Assembly (NCBI RefSeq): GCF_029227915.1
Contig: NC_079878.1
Location: 24,453,501 to 24,517,500 of the forward strand
Source: Hydractinia symbiolongicarpus
Taxonomy: Eukaryota > Cnidaria > Hydrozoa > Anthoathecata > Hydractiniidae
DNA length: 64,000 nucleotides
Reading direction: 5' to 3'
Shown piece by piece: positions 11,163 to 23,981 of the stretch (its first letter is position 1; each line of letters starts with the position of its first letter). A program made the translations under genes and the position numbers. Below the pieces are notes generated by a model. That model saw only the letters and a list, made by a program, of their open reading frames with translations, ran no database searches and was not told where the DNA came from.

Positions 11163-11540
11163 TTAAAGTAAGAAGAAAGGGAAGCCTTCCTTTAGTGCTT
11201 CTGATGGTCTATGGCTTCGAAATTCTTTGTAGTAGGAAACAGGACATCTATCTGTATTTGTAGCATATGCAATAGATTGTAAAATCGCTTTACTTGGTTT
11301 TCTTTCCCAGTACGTATTTTTGTACCTCTCACGAACCAATACAATGCACTCCCCTCTTTCCTGGTCACATTCATACACAAAATCACCCCATCGTGGTTTC
11401 TTTGCCTCGTCTCTAGCACAAAACCCAAAATGAAGGGAAATCAGCCACCACATTGTTTTCTGTAATGTATGTGCGTCATGCTTTCCAAAAAATCCAGTTT
11501 GATACAACTTCTCGGTTTCGTCTTCTTCCAACTTCCTAGT
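11163..11540 (-). pseudogene. Crypton-type tyrosine recombinase fragment (DUF3504)
   Basis: The frame encodes LYQTGFFGKHDAHTLQKTMW, then LHFGFCARDEAKKPRWGDF, and later YATNTDRCPVSYYKEFRSHR. This order is characteristic of the DUF3504 domain, the tyrosine-recombinase-derived module of Crypton elements and of the animal ZMYM/QRICH1/KIAA1958 proteins. The ARDE segment includes the conserved catalytic-region Arg. The frame opens at TTG (11531); an in-frame TAA lies just upstream, and the frame ends soon after the SHRP patch, so only the middle of the domain survives. No other exon of a host ZMYM-like gene is visible. Confidence 0.75.
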
Positions 11541-12084
11541 AGCGTAAGGTTAATGTCCATATCCAAGTTTTGTAAGTTGTTTTTTAGCACCTAAAACATG
11601 CCTTGATTGCTGAAATCAGGATCAGTCAATATGTTCACATCACCTCTTTTTTATTTAAGTATCTCTGTAGCGAGCGATGTATGGAGGTTAAGGTATCAGG
11701 CTCGCATTCTTTACTATCAAGTTTTTTTACGTTCATGAGAAATTGACGTAAAATAGCGTCGAGTTGGAGGAATCAACTCTGCTGCTCTTTGTTCACTGGT
11801 GAGTTGACAAAATTTCTTGAAGATTTACTTCCATATTTCGTAGCATACTTCGTTTTTACAGACTGTTGATCAAGTATCTATCTCATTGTACTCTCGTGCT
11901 TGTATCAATTAGTGTTAAACATGTTTTTTCTGTGAACATTTTTATAACGTTCAATTTTCACGAAAGTTTATTTACATTTTAGCCAGCAGGTGCAGAAAAA
12001 TAACGCGCGCTAACGTGATCAAAATAACTCAATAAAAACGTCAGATATAAAGGAAGACATCACACTACCAGGTACTACTTTGAG
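11541..12084. other. No gene seen
   Basis: AT-rich spacer with no recognised motif. Confidence 0.4.
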
Positions 12085-12460
12085 CATGTTTACCTGTGAA
12101 CATCACAATAAGGAGAAATATATTCCATTGTGTTTTAATTTAGCCACCCATTTAGTGAATATGTCAAAATAATCAAATATAAGGAATTCAGCACTCACGA
12201 AGATGTAACCAAAGCTTATGATTTTAGCAGACTGTTTTATATTTTGGTTCTAGTCTAAAATTCTTATAACTACGAATATTTTTAATACCAAAACATTCTT
12301 AGTCTGTGCTTCTAGACTTTTTTTGTTATGATGGCTGTAACATGTAAATTTAATTAATATGGATCATACCAAGCCAGGCAGTCTGGTCTTCAAAATCAAC
12401 ACTGTCATCATGAACTTTTACTCATCAGCCGTGCCGTGCGCAGTTCGCCTCCTCCTTAAT
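12085..12460. repeat. Dispersed repeat, inverted relative to 26735-27110
   Basis: The patch CACAATAAGGAGAAATATAT near 12104 reappears as its reverse complement near 27080, and GCCGTGCCGTGCGCAGTTCG near 12430 pairs with the region near 26750. Similarity continues between these anchors, so the two copies lie in opposite orientation about 14.5 kb apart. Class unknown. Confidence 0.6.
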
Positions 12461-15400
12461 GAATTCCAATTAATTAAAATATCAATTTTTTCCCGCAAAC
12501 AAATCAAGTCACTTTGTAAATTATTACATTCGTACATTTGCATATAAAATAGATTGACAAAAATTTCGTTTTGTAGCATGAGAACTTTCTATACCGTATT
12601 CTTGGTATACAGACTGTATTACCTTTCGATTTTATCTTTCAAAGATAACTATTTTGTTTTCGTAATTTTTTTCTAGATTCGGTTTTTAGTTTGTACACGT
12701 TCCAGTTCGTTTTCACAATTGGGTTCGATTGTCTTCCCAATTTTGCTCAAGCAGGTCCATACGGATTATGTGACAATCTGGAAATTATTAAAGGTTACAA
12801 TAAGCAAGCAAGCGGTTTCATTCGTCCCTAGCACAAAGTTAGTTTGAACAAAAGATGGGTATTAATAAAAAAAACATGCACATATTCCAAATGAAGCAAG
12901 GCCCAAGAGTAAAGCTTTCCTAAATTCATGTTATAAAAAGATCTTTTATATACCCTTAGATTTACTTCATCAAGGGAGATCTGTCTGTAAATTTTGGGTA
13001 CATGGTTAATTTGATTTCCCGATTTTTTGGATTTCTCCCAAATGTTATGGAGAGGGGTTTTAAAATGTCCGAAAAACGCCAAACTAAATACGGCTAAACC
13101 GTGCCTGCCAATAATTTATAGGATTTGGTATTATACAAAAAGTTAAAAATTTAAAATCATAAATTTGTTATCACGCGCGTAACACCCCACCTCTGATCCA
13201 AACAGGAATTAATGATTTGCAAAAGTTTTAAACTGTTTGTGTAGCAGCAAAATCTCATCGTGACTTAATAATTAAAGAAATTAAAAATTCGTATCCTTAG
13301 ACAGGAAGGCTTTATCAAACATCACACGCATCACATCTGTTGTTTCAATTATCCTTAAGGGTTACCTTTAAGTATTTTCCATTCATGTTCAACGAAAATA
13401 TTGATAAAAATCAATCGCTGTCTGAAAGTTTCTCTGCTGCTAAAAGCGATCCAAAGATTTTCTGCTTAAACAAATAAAATTTGTCACAAACCTTTTTCGT
13501 CACACGAAAAGTGAATAAAAATTTACATGAAGCCTTTAGTTTATTTTTATCATAATGACACAAAAAACTTTGATTGCTATTGAGTGTGCAAAAAGTAGTA
13601 ATAATAATTATGGATTTAGTCGGCAACATTTTTTCCATTGGTACTACTTCATTTGACGTTAATATATTTAAAGTAGCGTTCGGTTTACACAGGTATTTTT
13701 TCGCGGATTTATCTGTGGCGAAATTGAAACAATATTTGATGGACAACAGGCTGAAGTGACGCACTTCCACGACAATGGACTTTTCCACAACGAATGCTGC
13801 AAACACTCTTACCTTTTTTATTTGCGTCAGCTTTGCCAAGAAGCGTGTGAATTTGTGACGGTCAATTTACATTGACCATAAAAGGTGTTTAACATAAATA
13901 AGCGCCAAGTATCTACCAAGATTTAACGCTTTTAAATTTAATTAAAAACACATTATTTTGACATTGGTTAATAAGTAGCCAAGCTAATTTTTGTTTCCAA
14001 AGTAAGGGTAGGGTAAGTCAGGCAAAAACAGAAGTAGCAACTACTCTCTTTTAATCACAAAAAATTGTTCTGTCAAACAGCAGACTTGCCCCCAGGATTA
14101 ATTTTGTCCCTTATCAGGAGGAAAAGTTGTATACTGACATAAATTATTGCGAATGAGTAACTATCGAAATTTGTCGAAAGCAATATCAAAGATTTTAAAG
14201 ATGAAAATTCAATGGAAACCAGAATGGTCACATCTTATTCTCTTAACGTTGTTGGAATCAATTATGTTTTCTTAACAGTTTCTCCGCGTAACCGATTAAG
14301 AAGCATTGTTTACAACCCAGGGTAATTTTCTCCACCTAATTTTCAATTTTCCGATGGTAAGAAAAATAATGCTATAGGTTTCCTAATTAAAATGACACAC
14401 GAATATGAAGCTCACAGTATGCTTTATGCCACACATCTAGTGAATTATTAATTAAAAAAAAATCTCCGCAGCAAAAAAGAAACGTAATTCCAAATCGAGG
14501 CTGATGATAAAAAAACATATAAAACCTTGTTGCACACGTATATCACGATTTTAAATCATGTGGAAATGGAACTGGGAACAAAGTAGTTTTTGTAAATAAA
14601 GTCGTTTCAGTAAAATATTTTTCAAACTCTTTTTTGTCTTCCCCAATAAAAAAATCCAAATAATCGAACTGCAAGAAAACAATCACCCAAAATAGTAGTT
14701 GTAAAAAAATTGACCCTGCTGTAAAATTATCACAGCTTTTAAACACCATTGTTGCAGCTTACGCAGAATATCTGTTAAACTAAGTCATTACCTGTAAATT
14801 TAAATCTTACCCTATGCATCGAGTTGACTATAGACAAAAATTAGATGAAACAGCAACATTAACAATACCTCTCATCGTATCAATAAACCTAATTAAACTT
14901 TCAACCAAGTTTATAATGCACTCAAAGATCTAAAAATTCTGTTGAAGGCATCTGTAGTTATGTGGCTACTTTCACTTCTAAATGACCATATAACCCTATA
15001 ATGTGAAAAAAGCATATATACCAAACTAAAAATCTTAGCTAACAGAAAATCATAAACACCGCTAGATAGTAGGCTTTCCATCACGATGAAAATCATAAAC
15101 TTGGTTTGTTCAGCATTTCTACATGGTTATAAATATGGTGACATATTTATCTTTACAAGAACTTTTAGGATAGAACGATTTTAGAAGTCAAAAAAATCTT
15201 TAAAAGAGACCTTCTCCAAGCCTTATCAATCTTACTTAACCACTCCAAAAATATTCTTCTCCATGATTGCTCGGTCCTTTTTAGGAAATATACCAAGGTT
15301 CTACAAAAATGCTGATTGGTTGTTTTTTAAAATAAAGCTTTGTGATTGGTTTAATACATAAAATACATCACAAAAGTCGGTACAAATACATTGCCATTTT

Positions 15401-16359
15401 TAGTGCAATGATTCATTTAGTTTAGCATGACTCGAGTACAACGCTTTTTCTTCTCTTAAATTTATCAATCATCGAGTAGGGGCTGTGCATGGTCTTGTTT
15501 TATTTCAGGTGTCGTAGGCAGCAATTAGCATTCTTTTAAAAGTGCGCATTTAAACAGTCTGAACATTGACAAGTGAATTGTACCAAGCTAAAATTTCGTA
15601 GCTCTAATGTTGAAACAACTTCGTAATCACTTTTGGCGGCAAGATTTGAAATTAACCGTCCTATCTAAGTTCATTTGGATTAGAAATTTAAACTTGACAA
15701 CATGACAACATCACAACTTGACAGCTTAGATTTTATTAATGACACTAATGTTTTGCTGACGTCAGCTCGTACCGTAAAGTTTGAACCTGGTGATGTTGTC
15801 TAAAAATTTAGGGAATAAGCCAATATATAACATATGATGTTTTTTCATGCAACGATTGTGATGGCCGGATGGGTTTCTGTAGCTTGTGTTGAATATTCCA
15901 AGCAACAAAGACAACAAAGAAAAAACTAAACAAAAAATTGTGTTTGTTTTTTTAAACATACTTTATATCCATTGTGCTCCATAGCAGTCTGACTCAGGAC
16001 TTTGAAGAATTGAAATAAGATGGATATATTACATGAACTCGTTAACAAAAGAGAAAAATTTAAGGCTCTAATGGTTGTTACATTTAACCTTTTTACATTT
16101 TAAAAGAATAATTATCAATTGCACTGCATTAAAATGAGTAAATCCCAACCTCTGTCAACTCAACAAGTTTATTTATGTTGTGATTGGCCATATCAATTGA
16201 AAGTTTGGAAAACGTGAGAGGTCTCAGACACAGCTAAACACCCATTAGTGTAGTGGATATTCCCAACGCAAAAAAAGTGAAACTTGTTTCTCTGGTGCAT
16301 TATCGCCATTCAAAAGGGTTTGGTTCACATGAATAAATAACAATTTTTATTTGCAAAAT
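12461..16359. other. Long gene-poor stretch
   Basis: No gene, transposase motif or tandem array recognised. The longest frame (142 codons, minus, 13411-13839) is AT-driven, has no family feature and no good splice partners. Confidence 0.5.
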
Positions 16360-17612
16360 CTTTTTCTCGACAAAAGGAAAACTTTTGTTTTCTTTTTTTT
16401 TAGATTTACATTTCCGCCATACGCAGAATTTTGTTACCTTCAGTTTTTGAAATTCACTATATGCTTAAGACAACTGCTTATTGTGACAACATTGGATAAC
16501 TTTATTGCAAAAGACTCCACACGCAACTTTAAGTGACACTTTTGATAACTCTAAATGCATTTTTATTTTACCCTTTCCTATTATTTTCCATTTGTCTTTC
16601 ATATAAAATAAGTTTGGGTGTATGGTAACATTTCTTCACCCGCGTTGCCTGTGAAATAGGTAAAAAACGCCTTTTTGGAAGAAAATACGTGGTAAACAAT
16701 AATATTGAACTTTAGGGATTTCTTTTAGAATCTTTAAACAAAAAACTTACAACCTGTATAAGTTCTTTGTACAACACGGTTTTCAGAAGCTGGTATGAGG
16801 CAAATAAGTTTAACAAATTGCACTTCGATTAACATATTAGCATGTATGTCGAAGTTTGAATTGCTAAGTAAACGATTCTTCAAATAAATTTACCTTCAAA
16901 TTGACCTATCCTCTCATTTTAATCGTTAAGAAAAGGGGGAAATAATTTACCAAACATCTTTTCTTAGCATTATGCAATCTCGGTCTCACTCTCACACGTG
17001 TCTTCATTCTCTCTATTATATTGTTTTTTACATCTGTTTTAAATAAACAAACATAGAGCCTACATCTTTAGTGGGGAAATAAATTAATAAATAAATTTAA
17101 ATTTTGAAATGGGTGAAATTATTTGTTGACTATTTTTGTATTGAGTGTGGGAGATTTAGTGAAACTTGACGAAATGTTACAGCTCACAAAATTCTAAGTA
17201 CAATGTGTTAAGTGGGAGGTATGGCAATTTTTGCACGTAAGAAAAGCAATTCTGACCACAGATTCCTCCCTCCACTGGAAAAAACAAATTCAGAGAGTAG
17301 TAAAGCTCTCAAACTACTTTGAAACTTTATTTAGACTCTTCTTCTTGAATGGAAAAGAAGTAAAAATCTAAAATATTTGGCTCTGATTTTCAAAAGGTAC
17401 TTTCTAAATTGCAAAGGTATGCAGCAACAATTACCTTGTTGAATTGTTTACAATTTGTTGCATTATGGGAATACCACAAACACACAATGCTTCCAATGTT
17501 AACTAGCTCTTTAGTTATCGAAGAAACTTGAGAAAGCTGTAAACAAAATTCTCACATAATGGTACTTGTTGAGAGTGCGGATTGCGTTCTCGTGTTTTTC
17601 TTGCAAATTGCG

Positions 17613-17622
17613 TATTTATAAG
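17613..17622 (+). promoter_or_regulatory. TATA box of protease copy 1
   Basis: TATTTATAAG lies about 40 bases before the start codon and is preserved at the same distance in copy 3 (44647-44656). The 5' untranslated region would be only about 15-20 bases. Confidence 0.5.
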
Positions 17623-17662
17623 AGCAACAGTGTAAAAAAGTGACAGTGTTAAAACTACAGAG

Positions 17663-20600
17663 ATGGACGTCACAGGGTTGTTTCTGATGCTTGTTAGCGT
17701 ACACATAGTTACAGGTAAGACATAATTATCACTAGCGAGCTATGAGTGAGGAGCTAGTCAAGTAATTATACTTTAATGGTAATGTTTTGATAGAACGCAA
17801 AATTAGCAATGGTAGACTTTTTATTTGAACGATTTCCCGAGTATTCTTTTTTTACAGAATTTTTTTTTTTATTTTATTCATATAATTTTCATTAAATAAG
17901 CGAGATTAAAACAGCGGTTAGGATATTTTTTGAAAAAACCTAGAAAAATCCGTTGTTATCTTTTTAATAGTGACCAATTTTGACTCGTTGACTGACTTTT
18001 GTTATTGAGCATTCATTTTCCGCTGATATTCGCTTTAAGAAGCAAAATATCTTTTTGTAACTGTCATAAAAAGATAAATTTATTTTGTTCCTTGCATGAT
18101 GATTGTGTTTATCCATTTTCATTTCAAGCAATGCTTGCGTTGAAAGAGATGTGTTCCATTATTTATTTTAAATTATACGCTGTATAAGTGATGTTGATAA
18201 AATAAATCAGTAAAAAACTGAATTTGGTAATGACTAATACCGATCTTTTTCAACATTTTTTCCTACCGATCGGTACATTTGTTTTTATAACAATGCTCAA
18301 GAATTGTGCAAAAATACTATTTCCGATCACTGTTTCCAGACTTGCTTATGTCAATTGTGAAATATTCAGGACCAACAAGGTGACAAAAACAGAAAACAAA
18401 AAATACATGATGTATCTGCTTTTGCTGATATAAACAAACTTAAACTTGTTTATCAAATCTAACACAATGCGAATACCAACCGCTATCTTGACTTTAGCAA
18501 ATATTTTTGATTTGATAACACATATTTTTGTAATGATATATCAATATTCGAAAGAACAATTAACTAAAAGCACATGTAACATTATTATTTTCGAAATACT
18601 ATTTCATTAGTACGTGGAAAGGAGCTAAAGTTAACAGTCACTTAACTACTTGAATGAATAAGGAACTTGCTAAAAAAAACAAAAGACTGGTATCAACAAT
18701 TACCTGTTGTTATCAAAAATTGCTTTAATAAAATTCTGCCACGTCACTTGATTAAGAAATAGCAAACACAACTATCTTCAATGAAAAATACCTGCACCCA
18801 GTGACGTGTAATAACAATAAGAAGGTATAATGCTTTAACGTTCTTCTTCTAAGCGCCATCTCAAAGAAACTTAATGTCAATGTTGCAAGAACTTCTCCAT
18901 CTTTTAAGCGACCCTTCTCTATTTTATACCGCTATCTGTCACATTTCATCAACTTTAATTAACTTTCACACTCACATAATCTTTGGCACGCCATCCCTCC
19001 TTGGTGGCTTTTCGTAGGGACATGTAGCGAGACGTTTAAAAGCCCATTTGGAAAACTTAATTGAAATTTTTCTTAAAGTTATCGTAAACGAGGGACTCGG
19101 AAATTAACATTATTCTGAAATAAACGCCTTCTGAAATGCCCGCCCTGATAAATAGTTAGTAATAATAATAATAAAGCATAACGTCAAGCCTATTTATTTT
19201 ATTTTCTACTACCTTGTACAACTTCTGATAGTGGACGCCATAATGCACTTGAGCCCCTTAAAACACTCGCTATTTCACCTCTTTTGGCAATTGATAATGT
19301 ATACACTGCAAAAAGAAACGACTTCTTCTTTATTCAAATCGCCCAATATGTGCGTGTAATTGTTTTTCTTATATTTTTAATTATTTTGAAATAAACTCTT
19401 TGTTTGTTTGTTTGTTTGTTTGTTAGTGATTTCTAAACAAAAAAATTGATTTATCATTAGTTAACTGAATTGCATTACGAATAAGCACTCCCTTTGCTTA
19501 AGAAGGGGGATGGTGGCGCTTTAGAGTAGGGGTGCTTATTTACAAATTTTTCCCTAACTTTGGGTAGCTTATTCGGCAGGGGCGCTTATTGGGCACGTCA
19601 TTTAAAGTACTGTTCCTGAATTTATTTAGAAATTTTTTTTAATATAAGTTTGAAATAAAATTATATATAATTATATATTATATATAATTACTATTATATA
19701 TATTATATACTGACTTTGAACTTATTTTAAAATATTTTTAATATTTGTTTTGACTAAAATTATAACATCTATCACGTAAACCATCTTATGTATTATCTCT
19801 TATATATCGTCGAGTTACACTGAAGTGTTCCACTCTTTTTATTTTCTTCTTAAAACTTAACCAAGCTTACATTAATTATTAAAAACCTCTTTGATGTCAA
19901 AATCCTTTATAAAATCGTTCAAACTTTGGCACAACGTTAAAGTAGGTTTATGGTACGCTCCACTTCTTTGTTGCATCCAAGGTCTAATCCATTTGCGTTT
20001 ATTTTCCTTTTTTTTTCTTGCCTTTTGTATATTCCGCATGGTCCTGTTTTGCCATTTTTATGTTTCATAAATAGTTCTGTGTTTCCCTTATGTAAACTGT
20101 TGCAACGGAAAAAAAACAATGTTTTCGTTTTGTTTTGATAGAAATGTTGCATTTGCACAGATGTGGCGACACAATAAAAATTTAGGGCGAAAGTAAATTT
20201 GTTACCATCGCCTAAAAAAATTGTCTCGTGTCGCCGTGGCTTAAATTTATTTCCTAAGTTGATTTCTTGCACCACGTTAAGTATGAATATTGAAAGCGCA
20301 TTCCAGTAAAAAAAGATACAATATAGAGGAATGAGGAATAAAACAAATAATGTTACGAAATCTATTCTACGCAAATTACTTGTGGTTGACTTCAAAGTGG
20401 CAACAAGTTGCACTCGAGAAATTTTAATGTGTCTTTATCTTGATTAAAGGCTGTTCAGTAATCGGTTTTGTGCCAAAAATGTGACATTAAATTTGTCAAA
20501 GGATATGCTATCATACATGCTGAAATTCTACCAGGGCTTTCAATTGTTCCATGAATGACGATTATTTCTTTCTATAAATGCTTTTGGTATGCTAGCCTTA

Positions 20601-22649
20601 ATTCCAAGATAGTGTTTATAGTATCAAACACACTTCTACGTTTTTGCAATATAGTATTAAATCAATTTTAGTCAGAAAATTGTTTTTAATATGCGCATCT
20701 AATCTTAAGGAATAAAAAATATTACTTAAGACAATGGCACATTATTTAATATTGACTTTTACCGCTATATATTTACTCTTTGCTTGCTTAACATTAAACT
20801 CCTATTATTTACGAGGCGCCAATATGTTCATTAAAAAGTAATGCCAACCATTATATTACAACACTTCTAAACCTTTTTTATAGCAAGATGGATTAGAATG
20901 AACCTTACTGCAAACTCAAAAACAGGTAAAGTTGATACTAACTAATTTCTAAGAACATGCAAATAAGTTTGATAAAGAAGTAAAATTCTTGTTTAAAGAG
21001 TCATCATAAATTTGAATTGACTTTTATTGAAGGATAGATGTTAAAAAGGACTTAATTTTTAAGAAAAATAGTTGTTTTGTAATCCTCGACAGTATATTAG
21101 GAAAAAACAACGAAATAGGTAAAATGTTAGGACAACTTTTAATAACTTGTTTTGTTTTTAGATATCAAATCGACAACAAGACCTTTGCCACCAACCTCTT
21201 TTCCCAGTAAAATGATTCATTGCTTTTTTGATTGCATGTATTGCTAAAGATGTATAATAATTAATGCACAAAATTTAAAGATATAGGTGGATGGAAAAAT
21301 ATAAAGGAAGGCCTAAAATGACAAATATTTATGTTATCAATCTTACATCGTTTTGAACTTTACTGACTTTTCCCAGAACTAGCTTTCTTCTTGCCAGTCA
21401 TCTTTCCCTGATTGAAACTAAAATTTCTAATTACGTTTCAGGAACATGTGGTAAATCGACAATTCTACTCGGCCGTGTTGTAGGTGGTCAAAATGCCAAA
21501 CCTGGTGCCTGGCCATGGAATGCGATGATCAGATATAATGGAATGTTTTTATGTGGTGGTGTTTTAATATATCCTAACTGGGTTGTTACTGCTGGACATT
21601 GTACAGATGGTTATGGAAGAGACGGATTTCAAGTAGTACTAGGTATGCTCAACGTTTTAACAATTTAAGGTGAAGAAACTAGAGTGGTGAAGTAGTATGC
21701 TGTAGAAGTAAACTCGAGCCAATTTCTGCATTTACTGAGGTAGTGCTGTCTACACGTCCCTTAAACATATTCTATGTTACAGGAGACCACAACCGCGTAA
21801 CATACGAAAATAGTGAACAAACATTTAAAGTGACGAAGATGATTCGCCATCGTAGATACGACCAGCCAACTATCTTTAACAACGACATTGCTATAATGAA
21901 GTTGGAGAAACCAGCAATGTTTACTCCGAATGTTCAACCGGTGTGTTTGCCTCGGCAGAACGAAGTTGTTAGTGTTGGAAAGCTGTGCTACATTGCAGGT
22001 GAGAGGAAGATACGGATATTTGCTACAAATACTACCAGTAGTATGTGGGCTAACATTAAATTGAAGGCATGGGATAAATTTAAAAATCAAAGTGTAAGGG
22101 TGTAAGGGTGTTTATATTATGTGTAATAACATTTATAGAAAACATGCTGTTTGTGAAATTACGAGACTCTAATCTACTTCCCTTTACATAAATATGGCAG
22201 TGAAAAAGACAAAGCAAGCGATATTTCATCAATTATGCTAGCAGAGTTTATATAATTAATAATATAATTTTTTTTTCTTTTTAGGTTGGGGCAGAACTTT
22301 GCGTGCTGCTCAAACTTCACACATATTGCAACAAGCTCCCTTACAAATCATCAGTTTCTCTGATTGCTGGAGAAAAAATATGAAAATTGCACCAATCACA
22401 GATGAAATGATATGCGCCGCAAATATAAAACCATCGCTTACAATCCATTCCGGTTGCCATGGTGATTCAGGCGGTCCACTAGTGTGTAGATACACGGATG
22501 GTGCGTGGGAGTTACAAGGGATCGTAAGTTGGGGTTCTGCATCCTGTAACACTACCGATGCCTACACGGTATTTGCACGCGTTTCTAAGTTCCGTTATTG
22601 GATCGACAATATTATTAACCAAGATCAAGTAAAAAAAGTCATTATTTAA
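17663..22649 (+). CDS. Secreted chymotrypsin-like serine protease, copy 1 (S1 family)
   Basis: Six exons: 17663-17714, 20884-20925, 21162-21206, 21442-21642, 21783-21998, 22285-22649; every intron is phase 1 with GT..AG ends. They join to 306 residues. Residues 1-17 are a signal peptide. Exons 2 and 3 (42 and 45 bp) encode a short basic, Pro/Thr-rich propeptide. Activation is expected after Arg58, giving a mature chain starting VVGG. The triad is His99 (in TAGHC rather than TAAHC), Asp148 (NNDIA) and Ser247 (GDSGGP). Ten cysteines match the 1-122, 42-58, 136-201, 168-182 and 191-220 disulfides of chymotrypsin, so the propeptide probably stays attached. The residue at position 189 is Ser, pointing to chymotrypsin-like rather than trypsin-like choice, and the usual PGVY near 225-228 is YTVF. 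ATTAAA at 22710 is a possible polyadenylation signal. An extracellular digestive or defensive role is inference. Confidence 0.93.
19403..19426. repeat. (TTTG)n microsatellite tail in intron 1
   Basis: Six TTTG units follow TTGAAATAAACTC. The shorter version at 46545-46570 in copy 3 has the same lead-in. A short tandem tail of this kind resembles the 3' end of a CR1/L2-type LINE or SINE. Confidence 0.5.
19480..19590. mobile_element. Tiny TIR element in intron 1
   Basis: Ends AATAAGCACTCCCT and AGGGGCGCTTATT form an imperfect inverted repeat. It is missing at the corresponding place in copy 3 (around 46600), so it inserted after the duplication or was lost from copy 3. It shares the GCGCTTATT motif with the sequences near 7.0 and 7.7 kb. 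Confidence 0.5.
19947..20242 (-). mobile_element. Truncated PIF/Harbinger-type element in intron 1 of copy 1
   Basis: It matches the right part of the elements at 30343-32087 and 46922-48892: TGGTACGCTCCACTTC at the left and TCTCGTGTCGCCGTGGC at the right. The minus strand keeps RQEKKRKINANG, a relic of the region before the PWMQRRSGAYH patch seen in the 48.4-kb copy. The left half is deleted relative to copy 3, since the flank AAAGTAGGTTTA is shared. Confidence 0.65.
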
Positions 22650-22732
22650 GAACTGCTATAATAGCGCGATAGTATGAAGGATTATCTAAATATGTTATTT
22701 TTGTTAAAAATTAAATCAGTAGAGATTGTAAT

Positions 22733-22885
22733 TATAAATACTGATACAATATAAACTATTTTTCCATCTATACCTAGAAATATTACCCAAGATTTAAAGT
22801 ATAGAGCGAGTTTGCGAGGACGATGACCGAGGGTAATATTTTTTGAAAGAGATAGATAAAACAGTTTATATTGTATTTATTAACT
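22733..22885. mobile_element. Foldback/MITE just after protease copy 1
   Basis: Left arm (22733-22788) and right arm (22831-22885) are inverted copies; both contain ACAATATAAACT and AATATTACCC in complementary orientation. The centre holds GAGCGAGTTTGCGAGGACGA. A homologous element follows copy 3, and a partial relative lies at 36630-36722. Confidence 0.6.
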
Positions 22886-23981
22886 AAGATTTATTTTTTA
22901 AAGTAAAAAGAAAAAAAAAATTGAATGTTTAAATAGTAACCCCCTGATTTGCGTTATTTTTAACTTAGTAAATTTTAGCGTAACGCCACGCCTTAGGGAG
23001 CAATGCATAATCCACTTGTTTTGATGCAGAGAAACTAAATAGTTGAATAGGTGTTCATAATTATTCTCTACAATAATACGAAGAGTGTGTCTGTGTCTGT
23101 GTGTCTGTAACAGGCAAAATGGATTATATTTTTTATAATTTTCTTCAACAGCGTCTATGATATATCTTCTATAAAAATGTTCTGTATTTTATAAACGTTT
23201 TGTTTACAATTGTAATTGTCTAGAACAAATCATGTGATAAAACAAAATGATTTCATTAGTTAGGGATATCATTGCATGCTAATATAAATTTACCGTGACA
23301 AGTGCTTTGTTGGAAATCATTGTACAGATAAGTCACAGGCAATTAACGTTGTTATTGTTGTTGTCTATTTTGTTCAAAAGTTTCAATTCATTGTTTGTAC
23401 TTTGTGATATAAAACATAAATACTTTAAATATTCTGGAGGTTTTCACTTAAAACGTTTTTTCGGCTTTCTTAAATTTGCTAACAAAGTTTTTGTAATAAG
23501 AATCAAAACAAATTTTAAAAAGACAATTAGTGGATTATTGCATTCGATTTATAAAAGCCACAAGCTCATTCATACCTTTCCCTATACGGGAAAGGTATGA
23601 ATGAGCTCATTTTATTTATTGTAAAAAACGTATTAATACCAATTCTTAAGAACCGTGCACATTAAGTGATCATCTTTACCGTCAATTAACAATACGTGAA
23701 AAATTCATGACAAATATGCACGTTGCAACCATGATTTTAACCTGGTTTTTTTGTTTGTTTGTTTGTGCTGCGATTGTACCTTATCACCCTTTCATAATAA
23801 CGTAAAGGGAAGTTCACCAAAGCAGAACAGTATATGTTTTTTATGCTTGAACGAATCAGTCATAGCTCAAAGTAGGTTTGGGTATGAACGCAATGAAACT
23901 TTCAGTGCTTACACGGTATGTGCATGTCTGTCGCTTCCGGGTAGAAAATTTTATTAATAGAGTTTTTTGATTAAAGAGACG
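22886..23981. other. Intergenic, with a perfect hairpin and a GTGTCTGT motif
   Basis: A GT-rich stretch (GTGTGTCTGTGTCTGTGTGT) lies at about 23090-23110. The hairpin is listed separately. No gene seen. Confidence 0.5.
23563..23607. repeat. Perfect 20-bp hairpin with 5-base loop
   Basis: AGCTCATTCATACCTTTCCC, loop TATAC, then the exact reverse complement. No mismatch in the stem. It is too short for an ordinary animal miRNA precursor and is not followed by a T-run that would mark a terminator. Confidence 0.9.

Larger units (their letters stand above)
16360..22885. repeat. Duplicated block A (protease copy 1)
   Basis: Sequence starting TTTCTCGACAAAAGGAAAA matches block C from 43207 onward, through promoter, intron 1 and all exons, to the short element after the stop codon (22885 versus 51435). 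Identity is high even in introns, with indels from transposon insertions and deletions, so the copying was a genomic segmental duplication, not retrotransposition. Confidence 0.85.

Noticed and set aside
13411-13839. 142-codon minus-strand ORF
   Set aside because: No family features, AT-biased composition, no convincing splice sites or partner exons.
17999-18187. 62-codon ORF in intron 1, repeated at 45032-45283 in copy 3
   Set aside because: Its conservation is explained by the segmental duplication; no signal of a conserved domain.
19937-20413. 158-codon minus-strand ORF in intron 1 of copy 1
   Set aside because: It runs through a truncated Harbinger-type element into intron sequence; only a short transposase relic is recognisable.
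21643-22284. Open-frame read-through from exon 4 and exon 5 into the introns
   Set aside because: Frames continue past the splice donors by chance; removing the introns at GT..AG restores a complete S1 protease in frame.
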